Notes: a model not told the origin generated them from the sequence alone. Shown: positions 36,661-48,718, numbered from the stretch's first letter. The stretch is 64,000 bases of DNA from Wolbachia endosymbiont (group B) of Protocalliphora azurea (GCF_947251865.1 NZ_OX366394.1:1-64000), one strand, 5' to 3'. Made by a program: numbers and translations.

Positions 36661-37212
36661 CTACTCCTTTCTATCCGTTTTCTTGAGCAACCTGCTTTCA
36701 AGTCTAACACACATCTCAGTAATTATAATATCCAATTTTTGATCGTGTTTTTCCACAGGTAAATTTTTACAATATTGCTTCTCATAGGCTACACCTATAA
36801 ATATTTTTCCAAGTGGCCGTAATTTTTTTATCATTTCATCATACCAACCACCGCCAAAACCTAACCTATTAAAATGATCATCAAAAGCAATAACAGGAGT
36901 AATGATTGTATCGGGGATTATATCTTCATCTGCTTTATTCCATTCCTCAAATTTTAATAACTTGTTTTTATTAGGGACTGCTACTTTATAATCTAAATCG
37001 AGTAAACGATGCATCAAAGGCACAACATTAATTTCTCCGTCTGTTGGAATGTACGCTGCTATTGTTTTACCTTTAACGTAGCTTAAGTTCTGATTAAAGA
37101 GATTAATAAGGGAACTTGCTGCATAACTGGAATAACTTTCATCAACATCTTTTCTTATGGTTCTATATTGCTTCCTTAGTTCCTCTTTGTGCTGTTTAGT
37201 GTCTTTGAACAT
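36661..37212 (-). CDS. fau: 5-formyltetrahydrofolate cyclo-ligase
   Basis: ATP-dependent conversion of 5-formyl-THF to 5,10-methenyl-THF, recycling the folate by-product of GlyA. 183 residues: KEELRKQYRTIRKDV N-terminus with basic ATP-binding residues, IAAYIPTDGEINVVPLM, and the signature GFGGGWYDEMI near 118-128. Its start overlaps the PyrK-like gene by 17 bp, so the two are coupled. Confidence 0.9.
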   Translation of the reverse strand: MFKDTKQHKEELRKQYRTIRKDVDESYSSYAASSLINLFNQNLSYVKGKTIAAYIPTDGEINVVPLMHRLLDLDYKVAVPNKNKLLKFEEWNKADEDIIPDTIITPVIAFDDHFNRLGFGGGWYDEMIKKLRPLGKIFIGVAYEKQYCKNLPVEKHDQKLDIIITEMCVRLESRLLKKTDRKE

Positions 37213-37825
37213 GTTCTATCCATTTTGCAGTGAGCTTTTCTTGTAAACTATTTTGCTTCAAGCGCTCACTTAAAAAATCAAAGTCAACAAGCTCCATATC
37301 CTGGTCTTGATTACTGCAACTATAAACAAAACTTATTTCTCCTGTTTCCTTATTTATGTGTTGCTGAATACATTGAGCGCAGATTTCTTTCATCATGCAC
37401 TGCATAGGAGAGTTAACTGATGATATTGCTATGTGTTTTGGTTTTAGATATGGCTTTAAAATTGTTTTTCTAGCTTCATTTATAGCTTTCATCATTTTAT
37501 CAGAACCAATAGTGATGATTTTATCTATAGTGTTTAAACTAATAGTAATTTTACCTAACTTTCCTTGCTGATATGAGATTATTGCATCAACTATATTACC
37601 ATGAAAGGATTTATCCTGTTCTCTGCTTGTTTCTATCAATCCTTCTTCACATGCCCAAATTACTGCACTTGATGCACGTTCTATCAGTGCTCGTTTAAAT
37701 ACATCACTTAATTTTTTATAGCCAGCGAAATATAAAACCTTATGATTGTTTTCAAGACATGCCTTCCCTATCGAAAATAACACTGCATTTCCAACTCCAC
37801 CGCCAATGAGCATTATATTCTTCAT
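37196..37825 (-). CDS. PyrK-like NAD(P)/[2Fe-2S] module protein, stand-alone
   Basis: 209 residues. N-terminal nucleotide-binding motif MLIGGGVGNAVLFSIGKAC resembles the NAD-binding half of ferredoxin-NADP reductases. The C-terminal Cys set (MQCMMKEICAQCIQQH and later YSC) matches the PyrK-type [2Fe-2S] site. The FAD-binding beta-barrel that normally precedes it is missing, so it looks like the C-terminal half of a PyrK/SudB-like subunit or of a fused GltD-PyrK enzyme. Start at a clean MKNIMLIGGG. Electron partner unknown. Confidence 0.65.
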   Translation of the reverse strand: MKNIMLIGGGVGNAVLFSIGKACLENNHKVLYFAGYKKLSDVFKRALIERASSAVIWACEEGLIETSREQDKSFHGNIVDAIISYQQGKLGKITISLNTIDKIITIGSDKMMKAINEARKTILKPYLKPKHIAISSVNSPMQCMMKEICAQCIQQHINKETGEISFVYSCSNQDQDMELVDFDFLSERLKQNSLQEKLTAKWIEHVQRH

Positions 37826-37858
37826 AAACTTTTTATGGAGTAGAAAACCTCTCTAACT

Positions 37859-38986
37859 TCAATTAAACTGATAACTAACAGCTGCATTTTTACGCATATT
37901 ATCCAATAACAGGTTGCTTTGTATCATAATCTTTTGTTGATACATTTCCTGTTTGATTGCTTCTATATCCATTGCATTATTTTTGATATCACATAACATC
38001 ATCAACTTTGCAGTGCTATTTTCTCTTAATTCTACTATTTCATTCATATTTGTTTTACTAAATAAAATCTGTAAATCAGGATTTAAATTTCGCATTTTTA
38101 TTTCAAACTCTTTTACGCTTGGCAACTTGAAATCATCTGCTAACTTGTCAAAATTTAAACAACTGACCTTTTGCTCCTTAAAATTAGAGAGTAAATTTTC
38201 TGAATCTTTAACCACAACTTGTTTTACTTTTAAAATACTTTCCAGCAGTGTATGATCGAGCTGTACCTTATCTATGACTTTTATAACAGAGTAACCTTCG
38301 CTTAAACTAATCGGACCTGCTGCGTCATTGATTTCTAATCTTTCCAAAACGTCCTTGAGAGTACCTTTTATCTGACTTAAATTAACTGTTGCTTTGCGCA
38401 TCTTTATTGAAGATTCTGGATTATTACTGGTACGTAATTTTTTTACTAAGTCTTCAGCTATCTTCTGATCGGGAATTATGAACTCCTGAAACGTAATAAG
38501 GTAATCAGACTTCTCTTTTTGCTTTCTTGCATCATCCACTTCTTGATCGCTGATATTAATAAGCGGTACAACTCCTACTTCAATAATCTTGTTCCACAGC
38601 AGCTGACACTTTATTTGTTTTTTTAGGGTATTGAGATCTATATTATGCTTTTTTACGTATTGATCAACTTCATCAGCCTTAAGTTTTAAACTTTGAGTTA
38701 AGAATAACGTGACAGCATTATTTAACTCCTCGTTACTCAATTCTATATTCATCTTCTGTGCTTCGCTGACAATGATAATTTCGTCTATTAACTGTCTTAG
38801 AATTTGAGATTTTACCTCTTTTTGATTAATCTTCTGAGTGCCAAGCAATGAATTTATGAAGTTTATACGTCTTTCGATATCTAAATTTGAAATTGGCTCA
38901 CCATTTACATCTGCAACAATTTCAATCTCAGTTGCAAGTAACCTAAGCGGCAGCATTATTAATATCAAAATTAGTATTTTATGCAT
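37859..38986 (-). CDS. surA: SurA-like periplasmic chaperone/peptidyl-prolyl isomerase
   Basis: 375 residues, signal peptide MHKILILILIMLPLRLLA, then the SurA N-domain (VADVNGEPISNLDIERRINF, LLGTQKINQKEVKSQILRQL). Helps outer-membrane proteins through the periplasm. The parvulin domain is weakly conserved (GPISLSEGYSVIKVIDK is the recognisable strand), so it may be chiefly a chaperone. The PyrK-like gene begins 33 bp after its stop. Confidence 0.8.
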   Translation of the reverse strand: MHKILILILIMLPLRLLATEIEIVADVNGEPISNLDIERRINFINSLLGTQKINQKEVKSQILRQLIDEIIIVSEAQKMNIELSNEELNNAVTLFLTQSLKLKADEVDQYVKKHNIDLNTLKKQIKCQLLWNKIIEVGVVPLINISDQEVDDARKQKEKSDYLITFQEFIIPDQKIAEDLVKKLRTSNNPESSIKMRKATVNLSQIKGTLKDVLERLEINDAAGPISLSEGYSVIKVIDKVQLDHTLLESILKVKQVVVKDSENLLSNFKEQKVSCLNFDKLADDFKLPSVKEFEIKMRNLNPDLQILFSKTNMNEIVELRENSTAKLMMLCDIKNNAMDIEAIKQEMYQQKIMIQSNLLLDNMRKNAAVSYQFN

Positions 38987-39105
38987 ATAAAATTATTTAG
39001 CTAATAACTAATTCTATAATAAATACTGAATAAACGCTAGCTAACTTTTTAATAATTAAAAAAGAGGGTGAAATTACTGTAATGAATACCTAAACAATAA
39101 TATAC

Positions 39106-39195
39106 GGAAGGAGAGGGATTCGAACCCTCGATACGACTTTTCAATCGTATAACGGTTTAGCAAACCGCCGCCTTCAGCCGCTCGGCCACCCTTCC
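39106..39195 (-). tRNA. tRNA-Ser (anticodon GCT)
   Basis: 90-nt class II tRNA on the minus strand: acceptor GGAAGGG/CTCCTTCC, D arm GGCCGAGCGGCTGAAGGC, anticodon loop TTGCTAA, long variable arm TACGATTGAAAAGTCGTA, T arm GGGTTCGAATCCC. Confidence 0.95.
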
Positions 39196-39525
39196 AAATT
39201 ATTACTATAATATCAAGACCTTTACTGCCTGTCTAATGCTTTTAATTGCAATATTTGTATCTGTCCAGATGCATGCAAATATTGAAACCTGTCTTGTCAT
39301 CAGAGTAGCTGACACTGGGATCCAACCAAGTTACTTTACAACGTTTTTTGTGCGAAAGGACTGGATCCCAGTGTCAAGCACTGGGATGACACCATTTGTT
39401 GTAAACTCACTTTTACTCTATGGTTATACTACCTTACCGCTATCCTGAACGGATACCAATATTTACCCATTAAAAACAACAACATTTTTCCGAATAACTG
39501 TAATTTAAGGCTAAATCAACGCAAA
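39196..39525. other. 330-bp repeat-bearing intergenic region
   Basis: Between tRNA-Ser and ppa. It consists largely of repeat arm B and the palindromic element. No gene seen. An open frame here (39236-39448) is repeat-encoded and not credited. Confidence 0.5.
39267..39390 (+). repeat. 100-bp inverted repeat, arm B, with palindromic element
   Basis: 39267-39366 is the inverted partner of 36521-36620. It runs into an intact palindromic element at 39365-39387 (ATCCCAGTG, TCAAG, CACTGGGAT). Confidence 0.85.
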
Positions 39526-40032
39526 CTAATTTCTACTTTTTTCAATGATTTCTTTTGCTTTTTCCACATTAGCCCATTCTCCAACTGTCACCGTTTTTCC
39601 CTTTTCTAAATCTTTATAATGAGAAAAGAAATGAGCTATTTTATCTAGTAAGTTTTTAGATAAATCAGAATAGTTTTTTATATTGTCATAATAGCTATCA
39701 ACACTGGAGATAGGTACAGCTAATATTTTTTCATCCTCTCCTTTCTCGTCTTTGGTAAGTAATGCACCTACTGGACGCACCGATATCAAAACTCCAGGCG
39801 CTAAAGGAAATTGAGTTAGCACCAAAACATCCGCAGGGTCACCATCACCTGCGCAGGTATTTGGTATAAACCCATAATTGCAAGGATAAGTCATTGAGGT
39901 AGACAAAAATCTGTCAACTTGTAACAACCCAAGCTCTTTATTAAATTCATACTTTACAGGCTCAGCATTTGCACTTATTTCAATTACTACATTTATTTCA
40001 TCTGGTTTTGTTGTTACTTTGCTTAAATCCAT
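39526..40032 (-). CDS. ppa: Inorganic pyrophosphatase
   Basis: Hydrolyses pyrophosphate to drive biosynthesis. 168 residues, family I. Active-site DGDPADVLVLTQFPL with metal-binding Asp residues, KYEFNKELGLLQVDRFL at the substrate loop and FFSHYKDLEKGK near the end. Start ATG. Single gene. Confidence 0.96.
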   Translation of the reverse strand: MDLSKVTTKPDEINVVIEISANAEPVKYEFNKELGLLQVDRFLSTSMTYPCNYGFIPNTCAGDGDPADVLVLTQFPLAPGVLISVRPVGALLTKDEKGEDEKILAVPISSVDSYYDNIKNYSDLSKNLLDKIAHFFSHYKDLEKGKTVTVGEWANVEKAKEIIEKSRN

Positions 40033-40112
40033 GGATTACCTCGTTATTCAAGAGAAGATATTATATAGCATACACTTTAAAAGTGCTACATTTATCATTC
40101 ATAAGTAGAGAT

Positions 40113-41411
40113 TCATGATTGAATAGGACCATTTGCAAAACTGTTAATAGTTGTATCATTGATCGTTGAATGTGGCGGTTCTTGAGGTGATTTTAGTAGT
40201 TGAAATAAAGCATATACTATTACGATAGTAAGTACTGCAGCAACTATGAAATTGATGAGATTATTTTGTGGCAAAATATTTGTTATTGAGTTGAATAACT
40301 TTTGCTCCATAAAGAAATAATCAGCAGTATATAATCCAATAGACAATATAAACATACCTAAAGCTAATTTACAAAATGTGTTTTTATGATTTTTGTTTTT
40401 TTTGTTACTGATACTAGAGTTTAGTCTGCATTCACTTTGTGGCACTGAGTAATACGTATTCTCAGGGTTTGTTACTAATTGTTCAAATGCATCACTATTT
40501 TGGTTTTTTAGTAGTTGCTCTAGAGTACGTTTGATATTTTTAGGATATAGAGAATCTTGACTGTCTTGCTCTCTTGCAGCTGTAAATGTCCCGTTCAATT
40601 CACTTATACCTCTATAATTAAGTGTATACTTGGTGAATCCATTTCTATACGGTAACTCAATTTTTCTTAATACCTTTATTAACTGTAAGATGTAACTGTA
40701 ATACAGTGGTGTGTTGATTACTCTAGCTTTCTCATTAATATATTGATTGAGTGATAAAATATCTCCATTTCCAGTACATGTAGAAAATATACCATAACTA
40801 GAAAATAGTAATGCTATGTCTTTATCTATTTTTATACTGTGAATCGAGTAATAATGATTTATTACCTCTTTACATAAGCTAAACTCTTTATCAAATTCAT
40901 TTGCATAGCTTATTTTGAGTAACTTTTTAATATTATTGAGTACTTGTTTCTCAAAGTCATCATTATTGTTAAATAGAGCTTCACCTTTCGGATTTGCTAG
41001 AATATTAAAAAGCTTTAGTTTTTTTTGATCTTCTGTCAATTCTACTTGATCTACAATTTCCCTTAGCAGTTTCTTCGAAGTGTCACAAAGAGTAGGTATT
41101 TTTTTACTTTCAACTGCAGCATATATTTTATCAATTACTTCTTGAGTATTGAACTGAGCATTTTCTGCAAGAACTCTATAAGCTTGAACATAAATTAAAA
41201 ACAATCCTTGTAGACTAAATTTTAAGTTAAAATATTTATCTAATGGCTCTTGTTCTTTTTTATTAATGAATTCGAATAGACCTATATGATTTCTGCAATC
41301 CATGCAATGATGTAAGTCAGCATGTTGAAAACTGCCCAAACGAATAAATGCGGCTTCTAGTAAATTGCCCTTACCAACAATTTTTATTAACTCTTCAACT
41401 TCTTTAACCAT
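40113..41411 (-). CDS. Hypothetical protein with two C-terminal membrane helices
   Basis: 432 residues from ATG 41411 (a TTG at 41426 is in frame; neither has a convincing ribosome-binding site). The large N-terminal part is helical and charged, with a possible metal-binding pair of short motifs (HADLHHCMDCRNH). The C-terminus has two membrane helices (LALGMFILSIGLYTADYFF and LINFIVAAVLTIVIVYALF) and a short polar tail. No family recognised. The layout of soluble domain plus C-terminal hairpin anchor is common among Rickettsiales-specific proteins. Confidence 0.65.
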   Translation of the reverse strand: MVKEVEELIKIVGKGNLLEAAFIRLGSFQHADLHHCMDCRNHIGLFEFINKKEQEPLDKYFNLKFSLQGLFLIYVQAYRVLAENAQFNTQEVIDKIYAAVESKKIPTLCDTSKKLLREIVDQVELTEDQKKLKLFNILANPKGEALFNNNDDFEKQVLNNIKKLLKISYANEFDKEFSLCKEVINHYYSIHSIKIDKDIALLFSSYGIFSTCTGNGDILSLNQYINEKARVINTPLYYSYILQLIKVLRKIELPYRNGFTKYTLNYRGISELNGTFTAAREQDSQDSLYPKNIKRTLEQLLKNQNSDAFEQLVTNPENTYYSVPQSECRLNSSISNKKNKNHKNTFCKLALGMFILSIGLYTADYFFMEQKLFNSITNILPQNNLINFIVAAVLTIVIVYALFQLLKSPQEPPHSTINDTTINSFANGPIQS

Positions 41412-41523
41412 CCCTCTAGTCCACAATATAATAATTATCTTTATAGTATAAAGAATATAGGATAAAACAGCAATAAATTTTATTGTATGTTTACATTCTG
41501 CATTAAAAAATTAAACCACCAAG

Positions 41524-42630
41524 TTAGGAGCATATCCAACCTCCACCTATAACTTGTTCGCCCTTATATGCTACACAGGCTTGACCTGGACTGATGCCAA
41601 AGTAATCGTCGTTTAAAATTACACAGGCTTTGTTCTTTTCGTCAGTTGAATATATTGTCGCTAAGCTTCCTGCATGTGATGACCTAAGCTTCACAGTTAC
41701 TTCCATGCCTTCTTTTGGTTGTTCTAACCAATTTAACTCTTTGACCAATATCTTTTTTTGCATTAGAGCATTGATCGGGCCTACTACAACTTCATTATTT
41801 TCTGTATTAATTTTTATCACGTAAAGAGGCTCATTGTGTGCGATGCAGAGGCCTCTTCTCTGTCCCACTGTAAAATTTACTATGCCGCTGTGCTCACCTA
41901 GCACTTTTCCATGAATATCTACTATTTTACCTTTCTGCACAGATTGTGGAGCTAATTTAGCTATTGTTTTACTATAGCTTTCGGAAACAAAGCATATATC
42001 TTGACTATCCGGCTTTTCAGAAATTTGTAAGCCAAAATACTTTGCTAATTTTCTTATATCACTTTTATAGAACCCACCTAATGGAAATCGCAAAAGCTTT
42101 AACTGCTCCTCAGTAGTTGCAAACAAAAAATAACTTTGATCTTTACTTTTATCAATACTTCTGCACAACTTTACCTCACCATTTTCTTCTAATCTTCTTA
42201 CGTAATGTCCTGTTACGAGCACATCCGCACCAAGATTTTTTGTAACTTGCAATAGATCGCGAAATTTTACTGTTTGGTTACACCTTACGCACGGTATGGG
42301 AGTTTCTCCACGCATATAGGTATTTGCAAAATCCTCTATTACTTCCTTTTTGAATATTTCCTCGTAGTTTAAAATATAGTGGGGAAAGCCAACACTTTCA
42401 GCCACGTATTTGGCATCATAAATATCCTGTCCAGCGCAGCATGCACCCTTTCTCGCATTACCATCACTGCCATAGAGCTGAAGAGTCACACCTATCACTT
42501 CGTACCCAAGGTTATACAGCAGTGCTGCAGCAACGGAGCTATCAACTCCCCCGGACATTGCAACAATAGCCTTAGTTTGATGCGGAGCTTTATCTTTTAA
42601 TAAAGGTTCAATTTCAAATTCTTTTAGCAT
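41524..42630 (-). CDS. mnmA: tRNA-specific 2-thiouridylase
   Basis: Thiolates U34 of tRNA-Lys/Glu/Gln. 368 residues from ATG 42630; a GTG 15 bp upstream is less likely. PP-loop [14 protein letters not shown], catalytic cysteines in [10 protein letters not shown] and the [10 protein letters not shown] segment, VTGHYVRR, and C-terminal [20 protein letters not shown]. Sulfur would come from a cysteine desulfurase such as the one at 21310. Upstream lies a cluster of palindromic elements. Confidence 0.95.
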   Translation of the reverse strand: MLKEFEIEPLLKDKAPHQTKAIVAMSGGVDSSVAAALLYNLGYEVIGVTLQLYGSDGNARKGACCAGQDIYDAKYVAESVGFPHYILNYEEIFKKEVIEDFANTYMRGETPIPCVRCNQTVKFRDLLQVTKNLGADVLVTGHYVRRLEENGEVKLCRSIDKSKDQSYFLFATTEEQLKLLRFPLGGFYKSDIRKLAKYFGLQISEKPDSQDICFVSESYSKTIAKLAPQSVQKGKIVDIHGKVLGEHSGIVNFTVGQRRGLCIAHNEPLYVIKINTENNEVVVGPINALMQKKILVKELNWLEQPKEGMEVTVKLRSSHAGSLATIYSTDEKNKACVILNDDYFGISPGQACVAYKGEQVIGGGWICS

Positions 42631-42650
42631 ATAATTTATAAACACAAACC

Positions 42651-42840
42651 TGTGTCAAGCACTGGAATCCAGTTTCTATTACACAATTTCATCGAAACAG
42701 CATACTTATTTGTAGTCAAGTTCCAGTGTCAAGCGCTGGGATGACACCCCTTCCTGCTGGAAGTTGCCTTTAAATTACTTGGTGCGTGACACTGGGATCT
42801 CATTTATATTACATAATTCCATCAAAACAATTCGATCTTC
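42651..42840. repeat. Cluster of palindromic elements upstream of mnmA
   Basis: Three CAGTGTCAAG/CACTGG-type half-palindromes (42652, 42723, 42784) interleaved with a duplicated AT-rich unit (TTTCTATTACACAATTTCAT near 42673 against TTTATATTACATAATTCCAT near 42803). Non-coding. Confidence 0.75.
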
Positions 42841-42849
42841 AAAAACAAT

Positions 42850-45356
<2,507 letters not shown>

Positions 45357-45430
45357 TTTTATTCATTGCTTTGAAACATCTGCTTAATATCGTAATAGAT
45401 TAATAATAAAGTTAAAAGTATATTTGCTTA

Positions 45431-45472
45431 AAGTACAATAAAAAATTGTATTTTTATTCTTTTATTGTACTT
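45431..45472. promoter_or_regulatory. 13-bp inverted repeat between divergent M32-like and pal genes
   Basis: AAGTACAATAAAA (45431-45443) and TTTTATTGTACTT (45460-45472), 16-nt loop. It lies upstream of both genes, so it is an operator candidate rather than a terminator. Confidence 0.35.
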
Positions 45473-45548
45473 CATTGCTAAGAATTGAGCATCTTATCAG
45501 AAAATTAATTATAAGATTGTAAAGAAAACATTTAGTATTTTATTTCCC

Positions 45549-45577
45549 TTGACTCTATTCTAGTATAGAGGGATTAT
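45549..45577 (+). promoter_or_regulatory. Promoter of pal
   Basis: TTGACT at 45549-45554, 17-bp spacer, GATTAT at 45572-45577. Predicted leader of about 47 nt. Confidence 0.5.
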
Positions 45578-45630
45578 TAGTACTAAAATTAAAATTACGC
45601 ACTATATTTTAAATTTATGGAGGTTTAGTG

Positions 45631-46110
45631 ATGTGGAGTAGACTGATTATAATGTGTTGTTTTTGTTTACTGCTTACTGGTGTAAGTTCTTGCCCTAAAA
45701 AAGGAGTAAATACGACAAATAAAATGAATGCTGTTGTTAAGCAGATAGGTGATAAAAGAGTTTTCTTTGGTTATGATGAATCTAGTATCAGTGAAGTGAG
45801 TGCAGATGCATTACTTGACGTGATGGAAGTGTTACAAAATAATCCTGACGCAAAGGTCACTTTAACTGGTCATACTGACAATCGTGGTTCTCACGAGTAT
45901 AATCTTGCACTAGGAGCTAGAAGAGCAGATGCAGCTAAAAAATTTATGGTCAGCTGTACACCTTATCTAGAAAATAGAATAAAAACTGCTTCTAAAGGTG
46001 AAACTGAGCCTTTGGTTAATGTAAAAGATGATTCTAGAAATTCTAAATATGAAAAAGAGCATGCTAAAAATCGTAGAGTGGAATTTTCATTTTCTGGAAT
46101 AAAGAAGTAG
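45631..46110 (+). CDS. pal: Peptidoglycan-associated lipoprotein Pal
   Basis: 159 residues from ATG 45631 with GGAGG upstream. Lipoprotein signal MWSRLIIMCCFCLLLTGVSSC, so Cys21 would be lipidated. OmpA-like peptidoglycan-binding domain: VFFGYDESSISEVSADALL, TGHTDNRGSHEYNLALGARRA, and the terminal AKNRRVEFSFSG. Bridges the outer membrane to peptidoglycan with TolB. Wolbachia Pal is a known TLR2/1 ligand that drives inflammation in filarial disease. Confidence 0.93.
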   Translation: MWSRLIIMCCFCLLLTGVSSCPKKGVNTTNKMNAVVKQIGDKRVFFGYDESSISEVSADALLDVMEVLQNNPDAKVTLTGHTDNRGSHEYNLALGARRADAAKKFMVSCTPYLENRIKTASKGETEPLVNVKDDSRNSKYEKEHAKNRRVEFSFSGIKK

Positions 46111-46130
46111 TTTCTTGCATTAAAACCTGG

Positions 46131-46153
46131 ATCCCAGTGTCAAGCACTGGGAT
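46131..46153. repeat. Palindromic element between pal and tilS
   Basis: Exact consensus ATCCCAGTG, TCAAG, CACTGGGAT, flanked by CTGG and GACA. 20 bp after the pal stop, where it may also act as a 3' hairpin. Confidence 0.8.
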
Positions 46154-46167
46154 GACAAAAGAGAGCA

Positions 46168-46191
46168 ATTCCGCTGCTTGTTAGCGGGATC
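46168..46191. repeat. Second palindrome family copy
   Basis: ATTCCGCTGCTTGTTAGCGGGATC folds as CCGCT/AGCGG. Related degenerate copies occur at 25949-25974 and 63781-63803. Confidence 0.5.
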
Positions 46192-46252
46192 TATATATAC
46201 CACAAATAAGTCGCTGTATGACGTGGAGACTATCTGGCCATCAAGAAACATA

Positions 46253-47545
46253 ATGAAATTAGAGTTATTATTTCAAAATATAGCTAATAGTTTTGCTTTC
46301 CATAACCAAATCGCAGTTGCAGTATCAGGTGGTGTAGATAGTATAGTCTTACTGCATTTAATGACTAACTGGGCAAAAAAAAACAAGCTTTCACTTCCTA
46401 TAGCATTAACAGTAAATCATGGGTTACGTTCAGAGTCTCAAAAAGAAGCTGATTTTATTATAAGTTATGCAAAAGAACTTGGAGCAAAGGAATCGTTCAT
46501 ATTAAATTGGGAGAAGCAAAATATTAAAGGTAATATTCAGTTACAGGCACGAAAAGCACGATATAAGTTACTAGCAGAGTGGTGTAAAAACAATAATGTT
46601 AAATGTTTGCTCGTTGCTCATCACAAAGATGATCAAGCAGAAACGTTCTTATTAAGATTGGAGCGAGGTAGTGGAGTAGATGGATTATCATCAATGGATT
46701 ACAAATCTTTCTTAAATGGTATTTATATATTTAGGCCGTTGTTAAATTTTAGTCGTAGTGAAATAGAAAGGTATGCTAAGCTTCATCAGTTAAGATGGAT
46801 CGAAGATAGAAGCAATTATGACTTAAAATACAGACGAACTTTATACCGTAACTTACTTAAAGCAAGTGATAATCAAGATGTTCTAACAGAGCGAATATGC
46901 CTTACAGCACTTCATATGAAAAGAGCTGCAAAAGCGTTGATGCACTACACACGCCTTGCATTTGATGATTGTGTTAATGTTCATGATTTTGGTTATATTG
47001 AAATTAAACTAAGTGAATTTTATCAATTGCCAGAGGAAATAGCCTTGAGGCTTCTTCTTTACTCTATAATGGCAATTGCCAGCAAACATTATAAACCAAG
47101 GTACAACAGCCTTATCGTAATATTTAATAAAATATTGCAAAAGGGTAGTAATGTTAACTGTACACTTTCTGGGTGCAAAATAAGAAAATATGGAGAAAAT
47201 ATCTTAATAATTAGAGAATCGTCAAAGATACAAGAAATTACTGTACACTTACCATTAAATGGTTCTATTGAATGGGATAACAGGTTTAGCTGCACAATAT
47301 TTGGAGATCAGGAGTGTTCAGTAACTATTGCTCCACTAAAGAAAACACAAAAAATCCCTGAATTTCTAAAAAATTATGATTATTGCTCTGAAGTTTACTA
47401 TTCTTTGCCTACAGTACAAAAAGATGGAAAGATGCTTGCTTATCCATGTATGAAACATAATAGTAAGAGCACTAGTGATGGCGAGATTAAATATTTTATC
47501 GCTAGTATAATAAAGGAAAATTTGCTAAAGTTAACTAATATTTAA
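46253..47545 (+). CDS. tilS: tRNA(Ile)-lysidine synthetase
   Basis: Adds lysine to C34 of the CAT-anticodon tRNA-Ile so that it reads AUA. 430 residues from ATG 46253; the upstream in-frame ATG at 46178 lies within a palindromic repeat and adds 25 unconserved residues. PP-loop [46 protein letters not shown]-like SGVDGLSSM, and WIEDRSNYD. Followed 12 bp later by the FtsH-like ATPase. tilS-ftsH is a conserved bacterial order. Confidence 0.93.
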   Translation: MKLELLFQNIANSFAFHNQIAVAVSGGVDSIVLLHLMTNWAKKNKLSLPIALTVNHGLRSESQKEADFIISYAKELGAKESFILNWEKQNIKGNIQLQARKARYKLLAEWCKNNNVKCLLVAHHKDDQAETFLLRLERGSGVDGLSSMDYKSFLNGIYIFRPLLNFSRSEIERYAKLHQLRWIEDRSNYDLKYRRTLYRNLLKASDNQDVLTERICLTALHMKRAAKALMHYTRLAFDDCVNVHDFGYIEIKLSEFYQLPEEIALRLLLYSIMAIASKHYKPRYNSLIVIFNKILQKGSNVNCTLSGCKIRKYGENILIIRESSKIQEITVHLPLNGSIEWDNRFSCTIFGDQECSVTIAPLKKTQKIPEFLKNYDYCSEVYYSLPTVQKDGKMLAYPCMKHNSKSTSDGEIKYFIASIIKENLLKLTNI

Positions 47546-47557
47546 TTAAGGGTTAGA

Positions 47558-48688
47558 ATGAGTGGGACAAGATTTTTTAAATTTGTTTTATTATGTCTAA
47601 CAATCGCTGCTTTTATTTATCTTATGTATGTTCTTTTTTTAAAAATTAAAGCTGCTGCGGCCACTATATCCTTCATGCCTATTATTATAACATCTGCTGT
47701 AGTGACATGTTCAGTAATATGCACTGCGGTTGTATTAGGTCTTGCTATTTGTTTTGCTATTTATTTAATGAAACCATCTAAAGTAATAGAAGGTGAGCAA
47801 GGTGAGCAAAAAGTAACACTTAATAATGTCATCTTATCAGATGAAATAAAAGAAGAGCTACGTATGATTTGTAATGATATATCACAAGAGAAGAAGGTAA
47901 TGTTTGAAAAAGTTGGTTTTAAACCACCACAGGGTTACCTTTTATATGGTCCACCAGGAAATGGTAAAACACTTCTTGCTCGCGCTGTTGCAGGTGAAGC
48001 TAATATCTCATTTGAAAGTATTTCGGCCTCTGAGCTTGTTGGAGAGTATGTTGGTCAAGGTGTATATCATGTACGCAACTTTTTTAAAAGAGCAAAAAAG
48101 AATGCTCCTTGTATAATTTTTATAGATGAAATAGATTCCATAGGTGCAAAGCGCAATTCTATTGGTCATCACGTAAGTGAAAATTGCGCTAAAACTTTAA
48201 ACCAACTATTGACCGAAATGGATGGTTTTAATTTTAACAAAGGTGTAATAGTAATTGCTGCAACTAATCGTCGTGAAGTTTTAGATGAAGCGCTTCTTAG
48301 GCCTGGCCGTTTTTCTAAGCATATCTATATTTCCCTACCAGAATTGGGCTCACGAGAAAAGATATTAGATCTTTATATGAAGAATGTGCCAGTTGGATCA
48401 GATCTAAACCTTAAAGAAATTGCAGAAAAAACTGAAGGCTATTCAGGCGCTGAGTTATCTAATTTAGTAAATGAGGCCAAGCATAATGCCGTAAGGCGTA
48501 CTCAAGAGCAAAAAATAGAAGAACCTGTTGTTAGCATGGGTGATTTTACAAAAGCACTTGAAGAGTTTAATAGTACACATAAAAAATTCAAGAATAGAAA
48601 AGCGAGCAATACAGGTAATAATGTAATAAGTGCATTACTACAACCTGCTGTAGAAAATTATATGCAGCAGCATCTTACCAGTACATAA
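47558..48688 (+). CDS. FtsH paralogue lacking the protease domain
   Basis: 376 residues: two N-terminal membrane helices (about 8-30 and 41-70) with almost no periplasmic loop, then an AAA+ module close to the FtsH next door. Walker A GPPGNGKT (131-138), pore loop with Tyr in VGEYVGQG where FtsH has VEMFVGVG, Walker [10 protein letters not shown], arginine-finger region ALLRPGRF. The M41 HEAGH domain is absent: the protein ends about 40 residues after the AAA lid. It sits between tilS and a tilS 3' remnant, so it arose by tandem duplication. Likely an active unfoldase or membrane-bound ATPase, or an FtsH hexamer modulator. Confidence 0.82.
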   Translation: MSGTRFFKFVLLCLTIAAFIYLMYVLFLKIKAAAATISFMPIIITSAVVTCSVICTAVVLGLAICFAIYLMKPSKVIEGEQGEQKVTLNNVILSDEIKEELRMICNDISQEKKVMFEKVGFKPPQGYLLYGPPGNGKTLLARAVAGEANISFESISASELVGEYVGQGVYHVRNFFKRAKKNAPCIIFIDEIDSIGAKRNSIGHHVSENCAKTLNQLLTEMDGFNFNKGVIVIAATNRREVLDEALLRPGRFSKHIYISLPELGSREKILDLYMKNVPVGSDLNLKEIAEKTEGYSGAELSNLVNEAKHNAVRRTQEQKIEEPVVSMGDFTKALEEFNSTHKKFKNRKASNTGNNVISALLQPAVENYMQQHLTST

Positions 48689-48718
48689 CACATATACTTA
48701 TTGCAGTGAAAAACAACT

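Noticed and set aside
39236..39448. 70-codon frame beside tRNA-Ser
   Set aside because: Encoded entirely by repeat arm B and a palindromic element; no independent coding signal.
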